Assembly: GCF_004683865.2 (NCBI RefSeq) | Contig: NZ_CP040765.1 | Span: 186,001 to 250,000, forward strand | Length of the DNA: 64,000 nt | From: Paracoccus liaowanqingii | Lineage (GTDB): Bacteria > Pseudomonadota > Alphaproteobacteria > Rhodobacterales > Rhodobacteraceae | Direction: 5' to 3' | Shown: in pieces, positions 52,169 through 61,264 of the stretch | Position numbering within the stretch: position 1 is the stretch's first letter | Layout of the letters: each line of letters begins with the position of its first letter | Notes under the pieces: model-generated | The model's input: only the letters and a program-made list of their open reading frames with translations | The model's database searches: none | Told to the model about the DNA's origin: nothing | Made by a program: the position numbers and the translations under genes

Positions 52169-53535
52169 CAGGCTGCTGAAATAGTCGCCGAGGTGGAACT
52201 GTTTTCTCAGGACGGGCGTGTCTGCCTGAAGTTTCCGGCCCGTCGGGATGGACCGTATGCATGGCTGATGCCGCTTGTTTGCCTCAGGCCGCGAGCAACC
52301 AGGGCAGCCGCGCGAGATTGTTGGCCGCCATTGTCAGAACGAAGCGGGAGCGCACTCGTTCGATGCCACGATAAACGGTCTGGGCCATTCTGCCGACGGT
52401 CTTCGCCCACCCGAACGCCTCCTCAATCCGCTTCCGGTGCTTCAGGGACAGACCATAGCCGTCGTGCCAGGTGGTCCGCCCGTCGATCGCTGAATAACGC
52501 GATCTTTGCGCGACATGCGGTGTCATGCAGGCCTGACGCAGGTCAGCAACGAACCCGGCGGCGTCATATCCTCTGTCTGCCCCAAGGGTCAGCCTGCGGG
52601 TCGATCCGGGGGAGTGACGGTGAATCATGCCAAGCGCGGCGCGCCGTTCGGCACGGCCGTCGGCTTCAGTCAGATCTCCTTGAACGATCAGGCCGCTGCG
52701 GTTCTCCATCAGCGCATGGCCAATGAAGCACAGCATTGCGCCGGTGCCGGGCGACTTTTTGTAGAGCCGAGCGTCCGGGTCGGTGGTCGAGGCATGAGTG
52801 GCGTTCGAACGCCGCTCGCCGCGGAAATCGACTTCGACATTGCGGTGTTGGCGGGTGGGGCGGAGCATCGGGTCTGTCTCTGTTTGGGTCGGTTCGGGCT
52901 GGTCCGCGGTGGTCATGTCTGGTGAAGGCGGGTCGCCCGGGCCCTCGTCATCAGGGGGTGTGATGTCAGGCTTCGGCTGAAAGCTCTTCATGGAGGCCCA
53001 AGCCTTGACCAGCGTTCCGTCGCCCGAGAAATGCTCGTCAGACAAAAGCGGGGCGACTTCGCGATGCGCCAGGATTGCCCCCATCACCTTGCGCGACATG
53101 TCCGTGGTCAGCAGTCTGTCGCGGTTCTTAGTAAACACCGTCGGGACCCAGACCTGGTCATCGATGCCCAGCCCCACGAACCAACGGAACATCAGGTTAT
53201 ATTGCATCTGCTCCATCAGTTGCCGCTCTGAGCGGACCGAGAACAGGATCTGCAGCAGGCTGGCCCGGATCAGCCGTTCCGGCGCAATCGAGGGGCGACC
53301 GAAATCGGTGTAGAGCGCTTCGAACTCGGCATCCAAGCTAGCAAGCGCGTCGTTCACCACCTGCCGGATCTTGCGCAGCGGATGCCGCGCAGGGACACGA
53401 GCTTCCAGATCAACATAACTGAACAGCGACCCGCTCGCTTTGTCCGTGCCGCGCATCATCACTCCCGCCGCTGTCCTGCAGAGAATGAATCATGTTCTAC
53501 AAATCGCGTCGAGGACCGACTATTTCAGCGGCCTG
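52169..53535 (-). mobile_element. IS5-family insertion sequence with CTAG duplication
   Basis: 1367 bp with ends CAGGCTGCTGAAATAGTCG and CAGGCCGCTGAAATAGTCG in inverted orientation (18 of 19 match), flanked by CTAG at 52165-52168 and 53536-53539, the YTAR target of IS5. A full transposase gene fills it. Its ends resemble those of the 159-bp relic at 25801. Confidence 0.88.
52284..53462 (-). CDS. IS5-family DDE transposase
   Basis: 392 residues beginning MMMRGTDKASGSLFSYVDLE. The N-terminal region LEARVPARHPLRKIRQVVND is followed by RPSIAPERLIRASLLQILFSVRSER and FRWFVGLGIDD. The catalytic domain follows, with FSGDGTLVKAWASMKSF (first Asp), LTLGADRGYDAAGFVADLRQ (second Asp) and RIEEAFGWAKTVGRMA (Glu). 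The frame is intact between the ends, so the element is potentially active. Closest family form is IS5 of alphaproteobacteria. Confidence 0.9.
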   Translation of the reverse strand: MMMRGTDKASGSLFSYVDLEARVPARHPLRKIRQVVNDALASLDAEFEALYTDFGRPSIAPERLIRASLLQILFSVRSERQLMEQMQYNLMFRWFVGLGIDDQVWVPTVFTKNRDRLLTTDMSRKVMGAILAHREVAPLLSDEHFSGDGTLVKAWASMKSFQPKPDITPPDDEGPGDPPSPDMTTADQPEPTQTETDPMLRPTRQHRNVEVDFRGERRSNATHASTTDPDARLYKKSPGTGAMLCFIGHALMENRSGLIVQGDLTEADGRAERRAALGMIHRHSPGSTRRLTLGADRGYDAAGFVADLRQACMTPHVAQRSRYSAIDGRTTWHDGYGLSLKHRKRIEEAFGWAKTVGRMAQTVYRGIERVRSRFVLTMAANNLARLPWLLAA

Positions 53536-53660
53536 CTAGGCTCCAGACCTTCTGCGTTCTTGCCAAAACAGCATGGTCGCGAGGACTTTACCCGCGACCA
53601 TGACCACCTCTCACTGCCCTTTAGTCATAGCAGCTTTCCAAAGACGCCTAACTGCCTTTT

Positions 53661-54119
53661 CTAGAGTTTTAGCTTGTATCCGATATGGCTCGGCTCAAAG
53701 CCGAGACGGTCATAAAAGCGATGAGCATCAGATCGGACCTTGTCGGTGGTAAGTTGAACCAGCGAGCACCCCCGCGATCGGCATTCACTGATTGCCCAAG
53801 CAAACATCGCTTCACCCAGACTTTCGCCCCGGCGGTCGCTCACAATCCGTACTGCCTCGATCTGTCCGCGCTTGGTGCCATTGCGAGAAAGCCCCGGAAT
53901 AAAGGTTAATTGAAGGGTTCCGACAATCCGCTGTTCGTCCTCGGCCACACAAAGGAACTGATTTGTATCGCCCTCAATCTCATTGAAAGCATCCAGATAG
54001 CATTTCGCTACAACTGGCGAAACGCCTTCCCGCAACGAACCTAACTCGTCATCGGCAAGCATTGTGACAATCGCTTCAACGTCTGCCCTTGTTGCTCGAC
54101 GTAACCGAATTTTAATCAT
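53661..54119 (-). CDS. GNAT-family acetyltransferase
   Basis: 152 residues. It has the GNAT core: RLRRATRADVEAIVTMLADDE, then LCVAEDEQRIVGTLQLTFIPG, the acetyl-CoA pyrophosphate loop in IVSDRRGESLGEAMFAWAI (the R/Q-x-x-G-x-G/A signature reads RRGESLG) and AHRFYDRLGFEPSHIGYKL. It transfers an acetyl group from acetyl-CoA to an amine; the substrate is unknown. It lies between two insertion sequences. Confidence 0.85.
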   Translation of the reverse strand: MIKIRLRRATRADVEAIVTMLADDELGSLREGVSPVVAKCYLDAFNEIEGDTNQFLCVAEDEQRIVGTLQLTFIPGLSRNGTKRGQIEAVRIVSDRRGESLGEAMFAWAISECRSRGCSLVQLTTDKVRSDAHRFYDRLGFEPSHIGYKLKL

Positions 54120-54141
54120 AAGATAACTTTTCCTTTCTCAT

Positions 54142-54573
54142 TTATAGGTTATTACGCTTCCGGTTGAAGTTGTAGGGCTTTGGCGACCCATGCGGCCATT
54201 TCCTGTCGGCGATGGTGAGGGACACTCGCCAGCGATCGCTACGAGGCAGGATGTAGACATGTTCCCACTCTGCAACGAGTTCGTCGCCTTCGCCAAACAT
54301 TCGATATGCCATGCAGGCTTGCGCGACGTTCGGAAAGAGTTCTGTTGCAGAAATCAGCTTTCCCTCGGGCCGGACGATATTCTCGCGGCGGTAAAAATCC
54401 ATGGGTGTCACACAGTGATCGCGAACCGCCTGACGCTCTATGGAAAAGTTGCCGATCGGCGTCTGGAGCAGGCTAACTTGATCGCAAAGTCTGCTAAAAA
54501 CTTCGGCGTCGTCGCAAGTCGACGCCTCATCGTACTCATCGAAAAGCCCTGAAATATCCTCACGAAAAGCCAT
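54142..54573 (-). CDS. Hypothetical protein
   Basis: 143 residues from MAFREDISGLFDEY, with an AGGATAAGT ribosome site. In-frame sequence upstream comes from the IS element and is discounted. An acidic N-terminus (DEYDEASTCDDAEVFSRLCDQV) and a central FYRRENIVRPEGKLISATELFP suggest a SnoaL/NTF2-like fold (about 140 residues), but I am not sure. An insertion sequence lies 15 bp upstream of its start, so its original promoter has been removed. Confidence 0.55.
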   Translation of the reverse strand: MAFREDISGLFDEYDEASTCDDAEVFSRLCDQVSLLQTPIGNFSIERQAVRDHCVTPMDFYRRENIVRPEGKLISATELFPNVAQACMAYRMFGEGDELVAEWEHVYILPRSDRWRVSLTIADRKWPHGSPKPYNFNRKRNNL

Positions 54574-54588
54574 ACTTATCCTGATTAG

Positions 54589-56061
54589 TTCGGCCTGAAC
54601 AACTCTGAACCATCTGAATTTTATTGATGAAAGTGCCAAAGCGGTAGCGGGGAATTGCAAGGTTTCGTATGCTGATACTCGAAACCTTGCGAATTTTCGG
54701 AGCTGTGATGAAGCCTCGTCCGCGCACTGAAGAGCAGGATGATCTCCTGCGTCCCCGTCTGACCGAGATGATCGATCTGCGCCATGAACTGGCGAAACTC
54801 GCCGCGCTGATTGACTGGGAGTTCTTCGAGACCGAATGGGCGGGTTTCTTTCCCTCCCCGACAGGGCGGCCGGCAACCTCGCCGCGGCTGGTGGCGGGCC
54901 TGCTGTATCTTCAGCATGCCTATCGGCTGTCTGACGAAGCTGTTGTCGCCCGTTGGGTCGAAAACCCCTACTATCAGCACTTCACCGGCGAGGTGTTCTT
55001 CCAGCACCGCCCACCGATCGATCCGTCCTCTCTGACCCGCTGGCGCAAGCGGATCGGAGAGGAAGGGGCCGAGTGGCTGCTGACCAAGACGATAGAGGCA
55101 GGGCGCAGGTCAGGGGCGGTGAAGGATCGCAGCCTGTCGCGCGTCGCCGTGGATACGACGGTGATGGAAAAGAACATCGCCCACCCGACCGATGCGCGCT
55201 TGTATGAGACCGCACGCGGCAAGCTTGTCGCCCTTGCCGACGAAGGCGGGATCACGCTGCGGCAGAACTACAATCGTCTCGCACCGCGCCTGGCCGTGCA
55301 GATCGGGCGTTACGCCCATGCCCGGCAGTTCAAACGCATGGGCAAGGCTCTGAAACAGCTGAAGGGATACGCCGGTCGTGTCCTGAGGGATATCCGCCGG
55401 CAGTTGGATGGTGTCGCGGAGGGGTCCTTCCGCGAACGGGTTCTGGACACTCTCGTGCTCGTCGGTCGTCTGCTCCATCAGACCCCAAAAAGCCGCGGCA
55501 AGATCTACGCCCTGCATGAGCCCGAGGTCGATTGCATCTCCAAGGGCAAGGCCCGCAAACGCTACGAGTTCGGCACCAAGGTCAGCCTGGCCACCACCAT
55601 CGACGAGGGCTTCGTCTTGGGCATGCGCGCCTTGCCGGGAAATCCCTACGATGGCCACACACTGCCCGAAGCCCTGGAGCAGGTCGCGACCCTGACCGGT
55701 CAGATCCCGGATCTGGCGGTCGTGGACCGCGGGTATCGCGGCCATGGGGTGTTGGAAACGAAGGTGCTGATCAGCGGCACCCGCCGCGGCCTGACGCAAA
55801 AGCTGAAAGCGCTGCTGAGGCGACGCAGCGCCATCGAGCCCGAGATCGGACACATGAAGACAGACGGACGCTTATCCCGCTGCCCGCTGAAGGGCACGTC
55901 CGGGGACGCCATCTTCGCCGTGCTCTGCGGCTGCGGCCATAACATCCGCAAGATCCTGGCCCACCTCAGGGCTTTGCTGGCCTTCATTCTCGCCGCGATC
56001 TTGCAAGTGATCAGGACAGAAAACGGCTATCTCGCTCATGGGCAGCGTTGTTCAGCCTGAA
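54589..56061 (+). mobile_element. IS element with IS5/IS1182-like transposase
   Basis: About 1473 bp. The ends TTCGGCCTGAACAAC and TTCAGGCTGAACAAC (inverted) match at 13 of 15 positions. The flanks CTGATTAG (54581-54588) and CTGATTAA (56062-56069) agree at 7 of 8 positions and are the probable target duplication. The left end lies directly upstream of the hypothetical gene at 54142. Confidence 0.72.
54708..56060 (+). CDS. IS5/IS1182-like transposase
   Basis: 450 residues from MKPRPRTEEQDDLLRP; an ATG 13 codons upstream is also in frame. It has the N-terminal YLQHAYRLSDEAVVARWVENPYYQ region, the DDE core (VAVDTTVMEKN with Asp, LAVVDRGYRGHGV with Asp, EPEIGHMKTDGRLSRCPL with Glu) and PIDPSSLTRWRKRIGEEG. 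The stop codon sits inside the right terminal repeat, as is usual for compact elements. The frame is intact, so transposition could be possible. Confidence 0.88.
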   Translation: MKPRPRTEEQDDLLRPRLTEMIDLRHELAKLAALIDWEFFETEWAGFFPSPTGRPATSPRLVAGLLYLQHAYRLSDEAVVARWVENPYYQHFTGEVFFQHRPPIDPSSLTRWRKRIGEEGAEWLLTKTIEAGRRSGAVKDRSLSRVAVDTTVMEKNIAHPTDARLYETARGKLVALADEGGITLRQNYNRLAPRLAVQIGRYAHARQFKRMGKALKQLKGYAGRVLRDIRRQLDGVAEGSFRERVLDTLVLVGRLLHQTPKSRGKIYALHEPEVDCISKGKARKRYEFGTKVSLATTIDEGFVLGMRALPGNPYDGHTLPEALEQVATLTGQIPDLAVVDRGYRGHGVLETKVLISGTRRGLTQKLKALLRRRSAIEPEIGHMKTDGRLSRCPLKGTSGDAIFAVLCGCGHNIRKILAHLRALLAFILAAILQVIRTENGYLAHGQRCSA

Positions 56062-56135
56062 CTGATTAATAACTGACTCATTTTCGCTGCTTATATCCCG
56101 CCTTGGATAGGCTGTAGCCCGAGAATATAATACAA

Positions 56136-57099
56136 TCATATTTCGGTGGTCCACAGCCTGAACCTGCGATTTCCGGTCACTTCGCGGGTCAGACCGAGAT
56201 CGTTCAGGCGCTTCAGCATGCGCTCGGCCGTAGGGCGGCTGATGCCAGCGCGCGTCTCCATCTCCATGGCCGAGATAAAGGGGCGTGCTGCCAGCACGGC
56301 GATGACCCAGGCGGCGTTGTCGCCCTTGATGCCGGCAGTGGCGGGTCGGGCCTGCTCGGACCAGGCACCGATGCGCAGGATCAGGGCCCGCGCCTCCTGC
56401 ACACCAGCGCGCAGAGCGGCGAGATGCGTGGCGCGTCGATCCTTGGGCGGACCATAGCCGGTCCAGACTCGTTGCCCATGCCGGCCAAAGGGGACGAAGC
56501 GCAGCCCCTCGGCCCCTGCCGCCAGGTGGCTCGCTGACCAGACAGCCGGCTCGGCCACCTGCCCTGGTGGAGACAACTCGGCCATGCGCCACAGGGCCAG
56601 AACCTCAGGGCCGCGCGCCAGCGGGTGCAACGCTGTTAAGGCATCGACTGCCACCAGAAAACTCAACCGCCGCGCCATCGAACTCCCTGCCCTGCAGGCG
56701 CAGGTCCATGCTGGTGGAAGATGGCTCATCGGATGCGGCGCGGCGATGCAGTCCCAGAAAGGCCGGCAGGTCCGCCAGGGCCCCCTGCCCTTCCAGCCGG
56801 CGGACAGCCCACCGCGCCAGACGCAACGGCTCCGGGTCGGATGCCGCGCGTGCCTCCATTAGTTCGCGGCCGATCTCGTCTCGACCCAGCATCAGCCCCT
56901 GCGCCCGCAGCATCGCCTCGACCTCAATATGGACCAAGCGTTCGCGGGCCCCTGCGGCATCCGCCGCGGGCAGCGTCAGCAACGTGGCCTCCAGCCGCCC
57001 GAGATCGCGGGCCGCATCTGCCAGTGCAGAGGCTTGAGCCGCCTGTGCGACAAGCCAGGGCTGGGGATCAGATAAAGACGGCATCTGATCGATGGGCAA
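56136..57099 (-). pseudogene. RHE_PE00001/DUF1612-like plasmid protein, frameshifted
   Basis: Two frames together encode one protein of about 320 residues. The first part reads from MPIDQMPSLSDPQPWLVAQA to FLGLHRRAASDEPSSTSMDL. The second continues FLVAVDALTALHPLARGPEV and ends with a helix-turn-helix (ISRPTAERMLKRLNDLGL). They meet at a run of four T on the coding strand (complement of 56658-56661); removing one T restores EF-LVAVDALTAL. Homologues occur on rhizobial and Rhodobacteraceae plasmids near repABC. Function is unknown. Either a real loss or a homopolymer sequencing error. Confidence 0.75.
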
Positions 57100-58688
57100 A
57101 GCCCTTTTTTTCAGTTTAATCGCAGTGTCTAGATACTCTTTGACGTCAACTTAGCACCTTTATGAAGTGCACTGATGTACTTTCTGAGGGTCGGTTGCAG
57201 GATCTTCCTGCTTTGCTACGCGCCCCTCGACCCCCGCAAGCGGCGCTTCATTCGCTAGAGAAACACGGCATAAGAACAACGCGGATCTACTTGCGCACGT
57301 TTACAAATGGTCGTTGACGCAACATCCTCAAATGTGTTGCACAAACCGTGCCAGAGCCGACATCTGCAATATGTTGCAAGACGAGATGGGTTTTGCAATG
57401 CTCGGCACCACGCAGCAACTGTCAACCACGCCCGAACAACGAGGCGCTCGGATCGCTTGCATATTCTGCCTTTCATATTTGGGTTTCGGACTTCGGTAGT
57501 CTGCCCTGCGGCCTAGCCAAAAGAACAAGCTGCCCTTCGGGTCAACCCAAGGTAGAGAGCACTTGCAACCATGGGCAAAGTGATTGTTTTACGAGTTCCG
57601 CCCTCGGTTGCCATTTTCCTGCGAGAGATTGAGCCAGCGACGGTGGACCCGCTCCGTATGCCGATATTCGGCAAAAGCCACATCCAGCAGGAACATCGCC
57701 ATGGACCTCAGCCGCGACGAGCGGGCTGCGTGAATGCGGGCGCACAGCGGAGTATGGGCTGATCCACACAGCAGGCGGTTCAGCCCCACACTCGTGCGCC
57801 AAGGCATACCTAGCGGGACCTGTTCTTTCATGATGCCCTCAATGCTCGTCGTCGTGCGGGTCTGGAAAAACTCAAGTTCATGCAGAACAAGCTAGACGAG
57901 TCGCAAAATAAACCCTAGGTTGAATTATAAGCCAGAAAGACTTTGCGGTCATCGAGTGTAAAACTCGCAAATCCGACAAAGCGAGGCGAGCAGTGACGAC
58001 AGGTTCGATACGACGTTCCGGGCATTCGCCCTGCACACCGCGTGTGTTCCCCCTCCCGCGGATCGACCTCTGGTGGCCCCCGACATTCCCTCCGGGGGCC
58101 ACCAGAAACTGACCAGACCCCAACCTATCGATATTTGCCTTTCTTCCCGGAGGGGAAAGCCCCGTACGAAGGCGGAGTCGCGTATCAAACTGCAAGGTTG
58201 TTGAGTAAATCAGCGCCCCGAGGTCGCGCATCTGCATCTGGACATCTGCCAAGTCGTCCCGCAGTAACCCCCTGCACCGGCATCATGCTTTTGCGGCCCG
58301 GCGCAGGGGCCAGGATTTTTGCTTGTTCCTCCTGGCCCCGTTACCTCTCCGCCATGGCGCTTCTTGCTGGGCGAAATGCAGCGACGGGTGACTAGCGGCT
58401 AATCGCGCCATGGAGCCCTGGTACGAACGCGCCGGAATACCGCCTCCAGAACCCCCGAACGGCGACGCCCTGGTCGCTTCCGTCTGAATTTGCGGGAGCC
58501 TTTCCGCAAGTTCAGATGATGTTGGTGGCTTGTGAAACGGAGGGTCGGGTGTGGACCTTCAGGGGCACTTCAGATGCCGTAGCGCTGCTGCTTTCCTTTA
58601 TCCCCCTGCCCCGGTCACGGTCCGTGTTTGAATGCGAGGCAAAAAAGGTGCAGCGTGGGTCAAGTGAACCAGGTGCGAGAGCACCCTC
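57100..58688. other. Long stretch without a supported gene
   Basis: About 1.6 kb. Frames of 60-120 codons on both strands (for example 57589-57831 and 58042-58395) do not carry domains, ribosome sites or consistent codon bias. The only structured feature is the perfect hairpin at 58069-58106. It is either decayed or regulatory. Confidence 0.45.
58069..58106. repeat. Perfect 14-bp stem hairpin
   Basis: TCTGGTGGCCCCCG (58069-58082) and CGGGGGCCACCAGA (58093-58106) form a perfect 14-bp stem with a 10-nt loop, with no T run on either strand. It is very stable and stands alone in non-coding sequence. It could be a small RNA element, a protein-binding site or a transfer-related structure. Confidence 0.6.
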
Positions 58689-58925
58689 CTAGCCAGGAGA
58701 TTTAGATTTGACGCCCGCGGCATTGTCCCGCACGGCTTTTTTGTTGGCAACCGCCCGATTTGAGAAGCTCCACGCCCCCTCAGGACTCATCCCGAGGTCG
58801 AGGCATGCCTGAACAATGGACTTGCGGCGGACGTCATCCGTCATGCTTTCTGACATCTGCCGGTCACGACTCGCCAGGAGAGCGACCCTCCCGTCGGGTT
58901 TCCCCTTGTTCACATTCTTGGCCAT
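58689..58925 (-). CDS. Hypothetical small basic protein
   Basis: 78 residues from MAKNVNKGKPDGRVALLASR. It is hydrophilic, with a basic N-terminus and a helical centre (DDVRRKSIVQACLDLGMSPEGAWSF), and there is no signal or membrane segment. I do not recognise the family. It lies alone upstream of the SRAP gene. Confidence 0.5.
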   Translation of the reverse strand: MAKNVNKGKPDGRVALLASRDRQMSESMTDDVRRKSIVQACLDLGMSPEGAWSFSNRAVANKKAVRDNAAGVKSKSPG

Positions 58926-59041
58926 GATGTGGGTCCTCGATCACCGTAAAGACTGACGGATCTGGCACCCTACGCGTTGGCTGCTGAATAGATAGACAAA
59001 TCGCTGGCAGTGATGACGCATGGGAAGGAGGTCGGTGTTGC

Positions 59042-59659
59042 TCAGATTGGATCGTCGCTGAGTTTCAATGCCCCATCCGGGAGGGGGCGCTGCAACTCAC
59101 CGGCAGATATCCCACCAAGCCAGGCGTCCCATTCCTCCGGCTTCGTCAGGATGACCGGCATGGCTTTGGGATGGATGGCGCCCACCTCCGCGTTTGGTGG
59201 ACTGGTCAGGAAAGCGAAGAGATCGTCCGTGGTCTCTCCGTCGTTCACCTTTCGCACCGACGTCCAACCGCGGGTCTCGATCCCCGCAAAGAAGATTGGC
59301 CCGTCCTCTACAGGCACAAACCACTGGAAGCCTTTGCCCTTGCCCCTCGGCTCCGAAAAGCTGGTCAGCGGCACCAGGCAGCGATGCCCTTGGCCAAGCC
59401 ACCTGCGCCAATGCGGCGATGCCAAGTTGCGGATATTGGTGACACCCGGATCGCGTTCGGTCTTCAGAACACTTCGCGGCGACGGCATGCCCCATCGCGC
59501 TTTCACCAGTTCGGGGCCACCCTCGCCATTGCGGATGATTGGCGCCCACTGGTCAGGATAGACCCTGCCTGGTTCGAGATTGCCTGCATTGTCCGTCAGG
59601 CCCTTGAACAGGCGGCGCATGGCCTCTTGAGGCATGGTGGCACTGTAAAGATTACACAC
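59042..59659 (-). CDS. SOS response-associated peptidase family (SRAP/YedK)
   Basis: 205 residues starting MCNLYSATMPQ. Cys2, exposed after removal of Met1, is the residue that crosslinks to abasic sites in single-stranded DNA. Other family residues are visible: NIRNLASPHWRRWL (Arg-Asn), CLVPLTSFSEP (Glu in SEP) and PKAMPVILTKPEEWDAWL (the place of the catalytic His reads Ala in KAMP, so the His is not evident). It protects abasic sites during replication. Divergent from imuA, with a LexA-like box between, so both are probably SOS-controlled. Confidence 0.85.
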   Translation of the reverse strand: MCNLYSATMPQEAMRRLFKGLTDNAGNLEPGRVYPDQWAPIIRNGEGGPELVKARWGMPSPRSVLKTERDPGVTNIRNLASPHWRRWLGQGHRCLVPLTSFSEPRGKGKGFQWFVPVEDGPIFFAGIETRGWTSVRKVNDGETTDDLFAFLTSPPNAEVGAIHPKAMPVILTKPEEWDAWLGGISAGELQRPLPDGALKLSDDPI

Positions 59660-59762
59660 GGCCTGATCTCCTTCTCCGTCAGCCTAGCATAGCCGAACTC
59701 GCCTCGACCACACTCCCCGGATGACGATGAACTCCCCCCCGGTTGACACATTGCCGCAATAA

Positions 59763-59777
59763 GAACAAAACAGGAAC
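59763..59777. promoter_or_regulatory. LexA-type box between SRAP and imuA
   Basis: GAAC (59763-59766), 7 bp, GAAC (59774-59777), the direct-repeat GAAC-N7-GAAC operator of alphaproteobacterial LexA. It lies 43 bp before the imuA ATG and 104 bp before the SRAP start. Confidence 0.8.
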
Positions 59778-59819
59778 TATGATTCCGCAACTTTGAGATG
59801 AAAGGCCCCCTGCCCTACC

Positions 59820-60578
59820 ATGCCCGATGCCGTTCCCCGCCCCACCGTCGCCGCCCTGCGCGCGCGCATCGCCCATCTCGAGGGCGCGGAGATGCATGCG
59901 CGCGAGGTGCTGCCCTTCGGCGTCGACAGGCTCGACCGGCGGATGCCGCAGGGCGGGCTGGCGAGGGGGTGTCTGCACGAGGTGGCGGGCGGTGGCGGCG
60001 GGGCGGTAGATGGGGCCGCAGCGGCATGCTTCGCCGCCGGTATTGCCGCCCGGCTGCCCGGGCCGGTGCTGTGGTGCGTGACCCAAGCCGATCTCTTCGC
60101 CCCGGGGCTGGAGCAGGCGGGCCTTTCGCCCGACCGAGTGATCTATGTCGAGGCGGGTAACGACACCGCGGTGCTGGCCTGCATGGAGGAAGGGCTGCGG
60201 CATGGCGGCCTGGGCGCGGTGGTGGCGGATGTAGCACGGCTGTCGATGACCGCCTCGCGCCGGCTGCATCTGGCGGCCAAGGCCTCGGGCACCACCGGCA
60301 TCGCGCTCCGGCGCTGGCGGCGGCAGGCGGATGCCAGCGATTTCGGGCAGCCCACGGCGGCGATGACCCGCTGGCGGGTCTCGGTGCTGCCCTCGGCCCC
60401 CCTGCCCGTCCCGGGCGTCGGCCGGCCGCGCTGGCTGATCGAGCTGATCCGGGCGCGGGCCGGCGAGTCCTTCGATCTCGAACTGGAGGGTTGTGATGGC
60501 ACGGGTCATCTCGGTCTGCCTGCCGATGTGGCCGATCGACCGGCGGCAGCGGCAGGCAGACAGCACGCCCTCGGCTGA
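59820..60578 (+). CDS. imuA: ImuA-family damage-inducible mutagenesis protein
   Basis: 252 residues. It has a RecA/SulA-like core without a strict Walker motif: ALRARIAHLEGAEMHAREVLPFGVDRLDRRMPQGGLARGCLHEVAG, followed by VLWCVTQADLFAPGLEQAGLSPDRVIYVEAG and LGAVVADVARLSMTASRRLHLAAKASGTTGIALR. ImuA works with ImuB and DnaE2 in error-prone translesion synthesis. Here imuB is broken and dnaE2 is missing, so this ImuA may be non-functional or work with partners elsewhere. A LexA-type box lies upstream. Its 3' end overlaps the start of the imuB remnant by 86 bp. Confidence 0.85.
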   Translation: MPDAVPRPTVAALRARIAHLEGAEMHAREVLPFGVDRLDRRMPQGGLARGCLHEVAGGGGGAVDGAAAACFAAGIAARLPGPVLWCVTQADLFAPGLEQAGLSPDRVIYVEAGNDTAVLACMEEGLRHGGLGAVVADVARLSMTASRRLHLAAKASGTTGIALRRWRRQADASDFGQPTAAMTRWRVSVLPSAPLPVPGVGRPRWLIELIRARAGESFDLELEGCDGTGHLGLPADVADRPAAAAGRQHALG

Positions 60579-60797
60579 GGCCCCGCTGATCCTGGTGGGC
60601 CGGCTCAGTAACCGCCGGGTGGTCACCGCCGCTTGCGAGGCGGCCATGGGTCTCGGCCTGCGCATCGGCATGCCGGTGAGCAAGGCGCAGGCGCTGGCGC
60701 TGGCGCTGGAGCGGCTTGGCCTGTGGCTTTTGCAGCGCATCGCGCCCATCGTGGCGGTCGATCCACCCGACAATGGCTATGCCGCATCCATTGCAGA
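60493..60797 (+). pseudogene. imuB: ImuB N-terminal remnant (Y-family polymerase-like)
   Basis: The first 100 residues match ImuB (MARVISVCLPMWPIDRRQRQ, PLILVGRLSNRRVVTAACEAA, LGLRIGMPVSKAQALALALE, LGLWLLQRIAPIVAVDPPDN), with about 16 residues missing between KAQAL and ALERL compared with normal ImuB. Similarity stops after PPDN at about 60795, and the frame then runs without a stop into unrelated membrane-protein sequence. ImuB is normally about 500 residues, so the polymerase-like domain is lost. Confidence 0.8.
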
Positions 60798-61170
60798 GCT
60801 TCTTATACCGGAGCAAAGCCTGCTGTTGCTTGCTGGTTTCGCGGGCATTGCTCTTGGCGGCCTGCTGCTTTCGGCAGGCTATTTATATATGATTCTAGTG
60901 CTGAACGAGTGCACAAGGTTGCTTGGCGCTCTGGTTGAAGTAGGACAGAACTCACTGGTGGTCTATGTTTTGCAGGGCTTTGTTGCAAGCTTTGTATTCG
61001 GAGGCCGTAGGTGAGGGCTGTTTAAACGGTTCGGGTTTGTCAAGCTTTTGGCAATCGGTCTTCTGATAGCCGGGCTGCCTGTTTGTGCGATTGAAGTTGT
61101 GGCGGTACGCGCCGGCCGCGGTCCGGTGGAGGAGTTGCTGCGGTCGATGACCTTTGGTCGGTGCTGCAAA
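60798..61170 (+). pseudogene. DUF418-like membrane protein remnant, fused after imuB
   Basis: After the imuB breakpoint the frame reads LLLLAGFAGIALGGLLLSAG and LVEVGQNSLVVYVLQGFVAS, hydrophobic helices like those of DUF418/acyltransferase-type membrane proteins. It stops at 61014, but another frame continues (FGFVKLLAIGLLIAGLPVCA, AGRGPVEELLRSMTFG), the usual C-terminal motif of DUF418 proteins. It is a frameshifted tail with no start of its own; family assignment is moderate. Confidence 0.5.
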
Positions 61171-61264
61171 ATGGTCGGTGCTGCAAAAGGAGCAGTTAGA
61201 TTTGAGTTATTCCGCCTTCGACCATAGCCTGCTATTCCAATCGGTCAGTAGCACTTGATCGACC

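Noticed and set aside
57589..57831. An 80-codon - strand frame in the gene desert
   Set aside because: Contains no recognised domain; opposite-strand frames of similar length exist at the same place.
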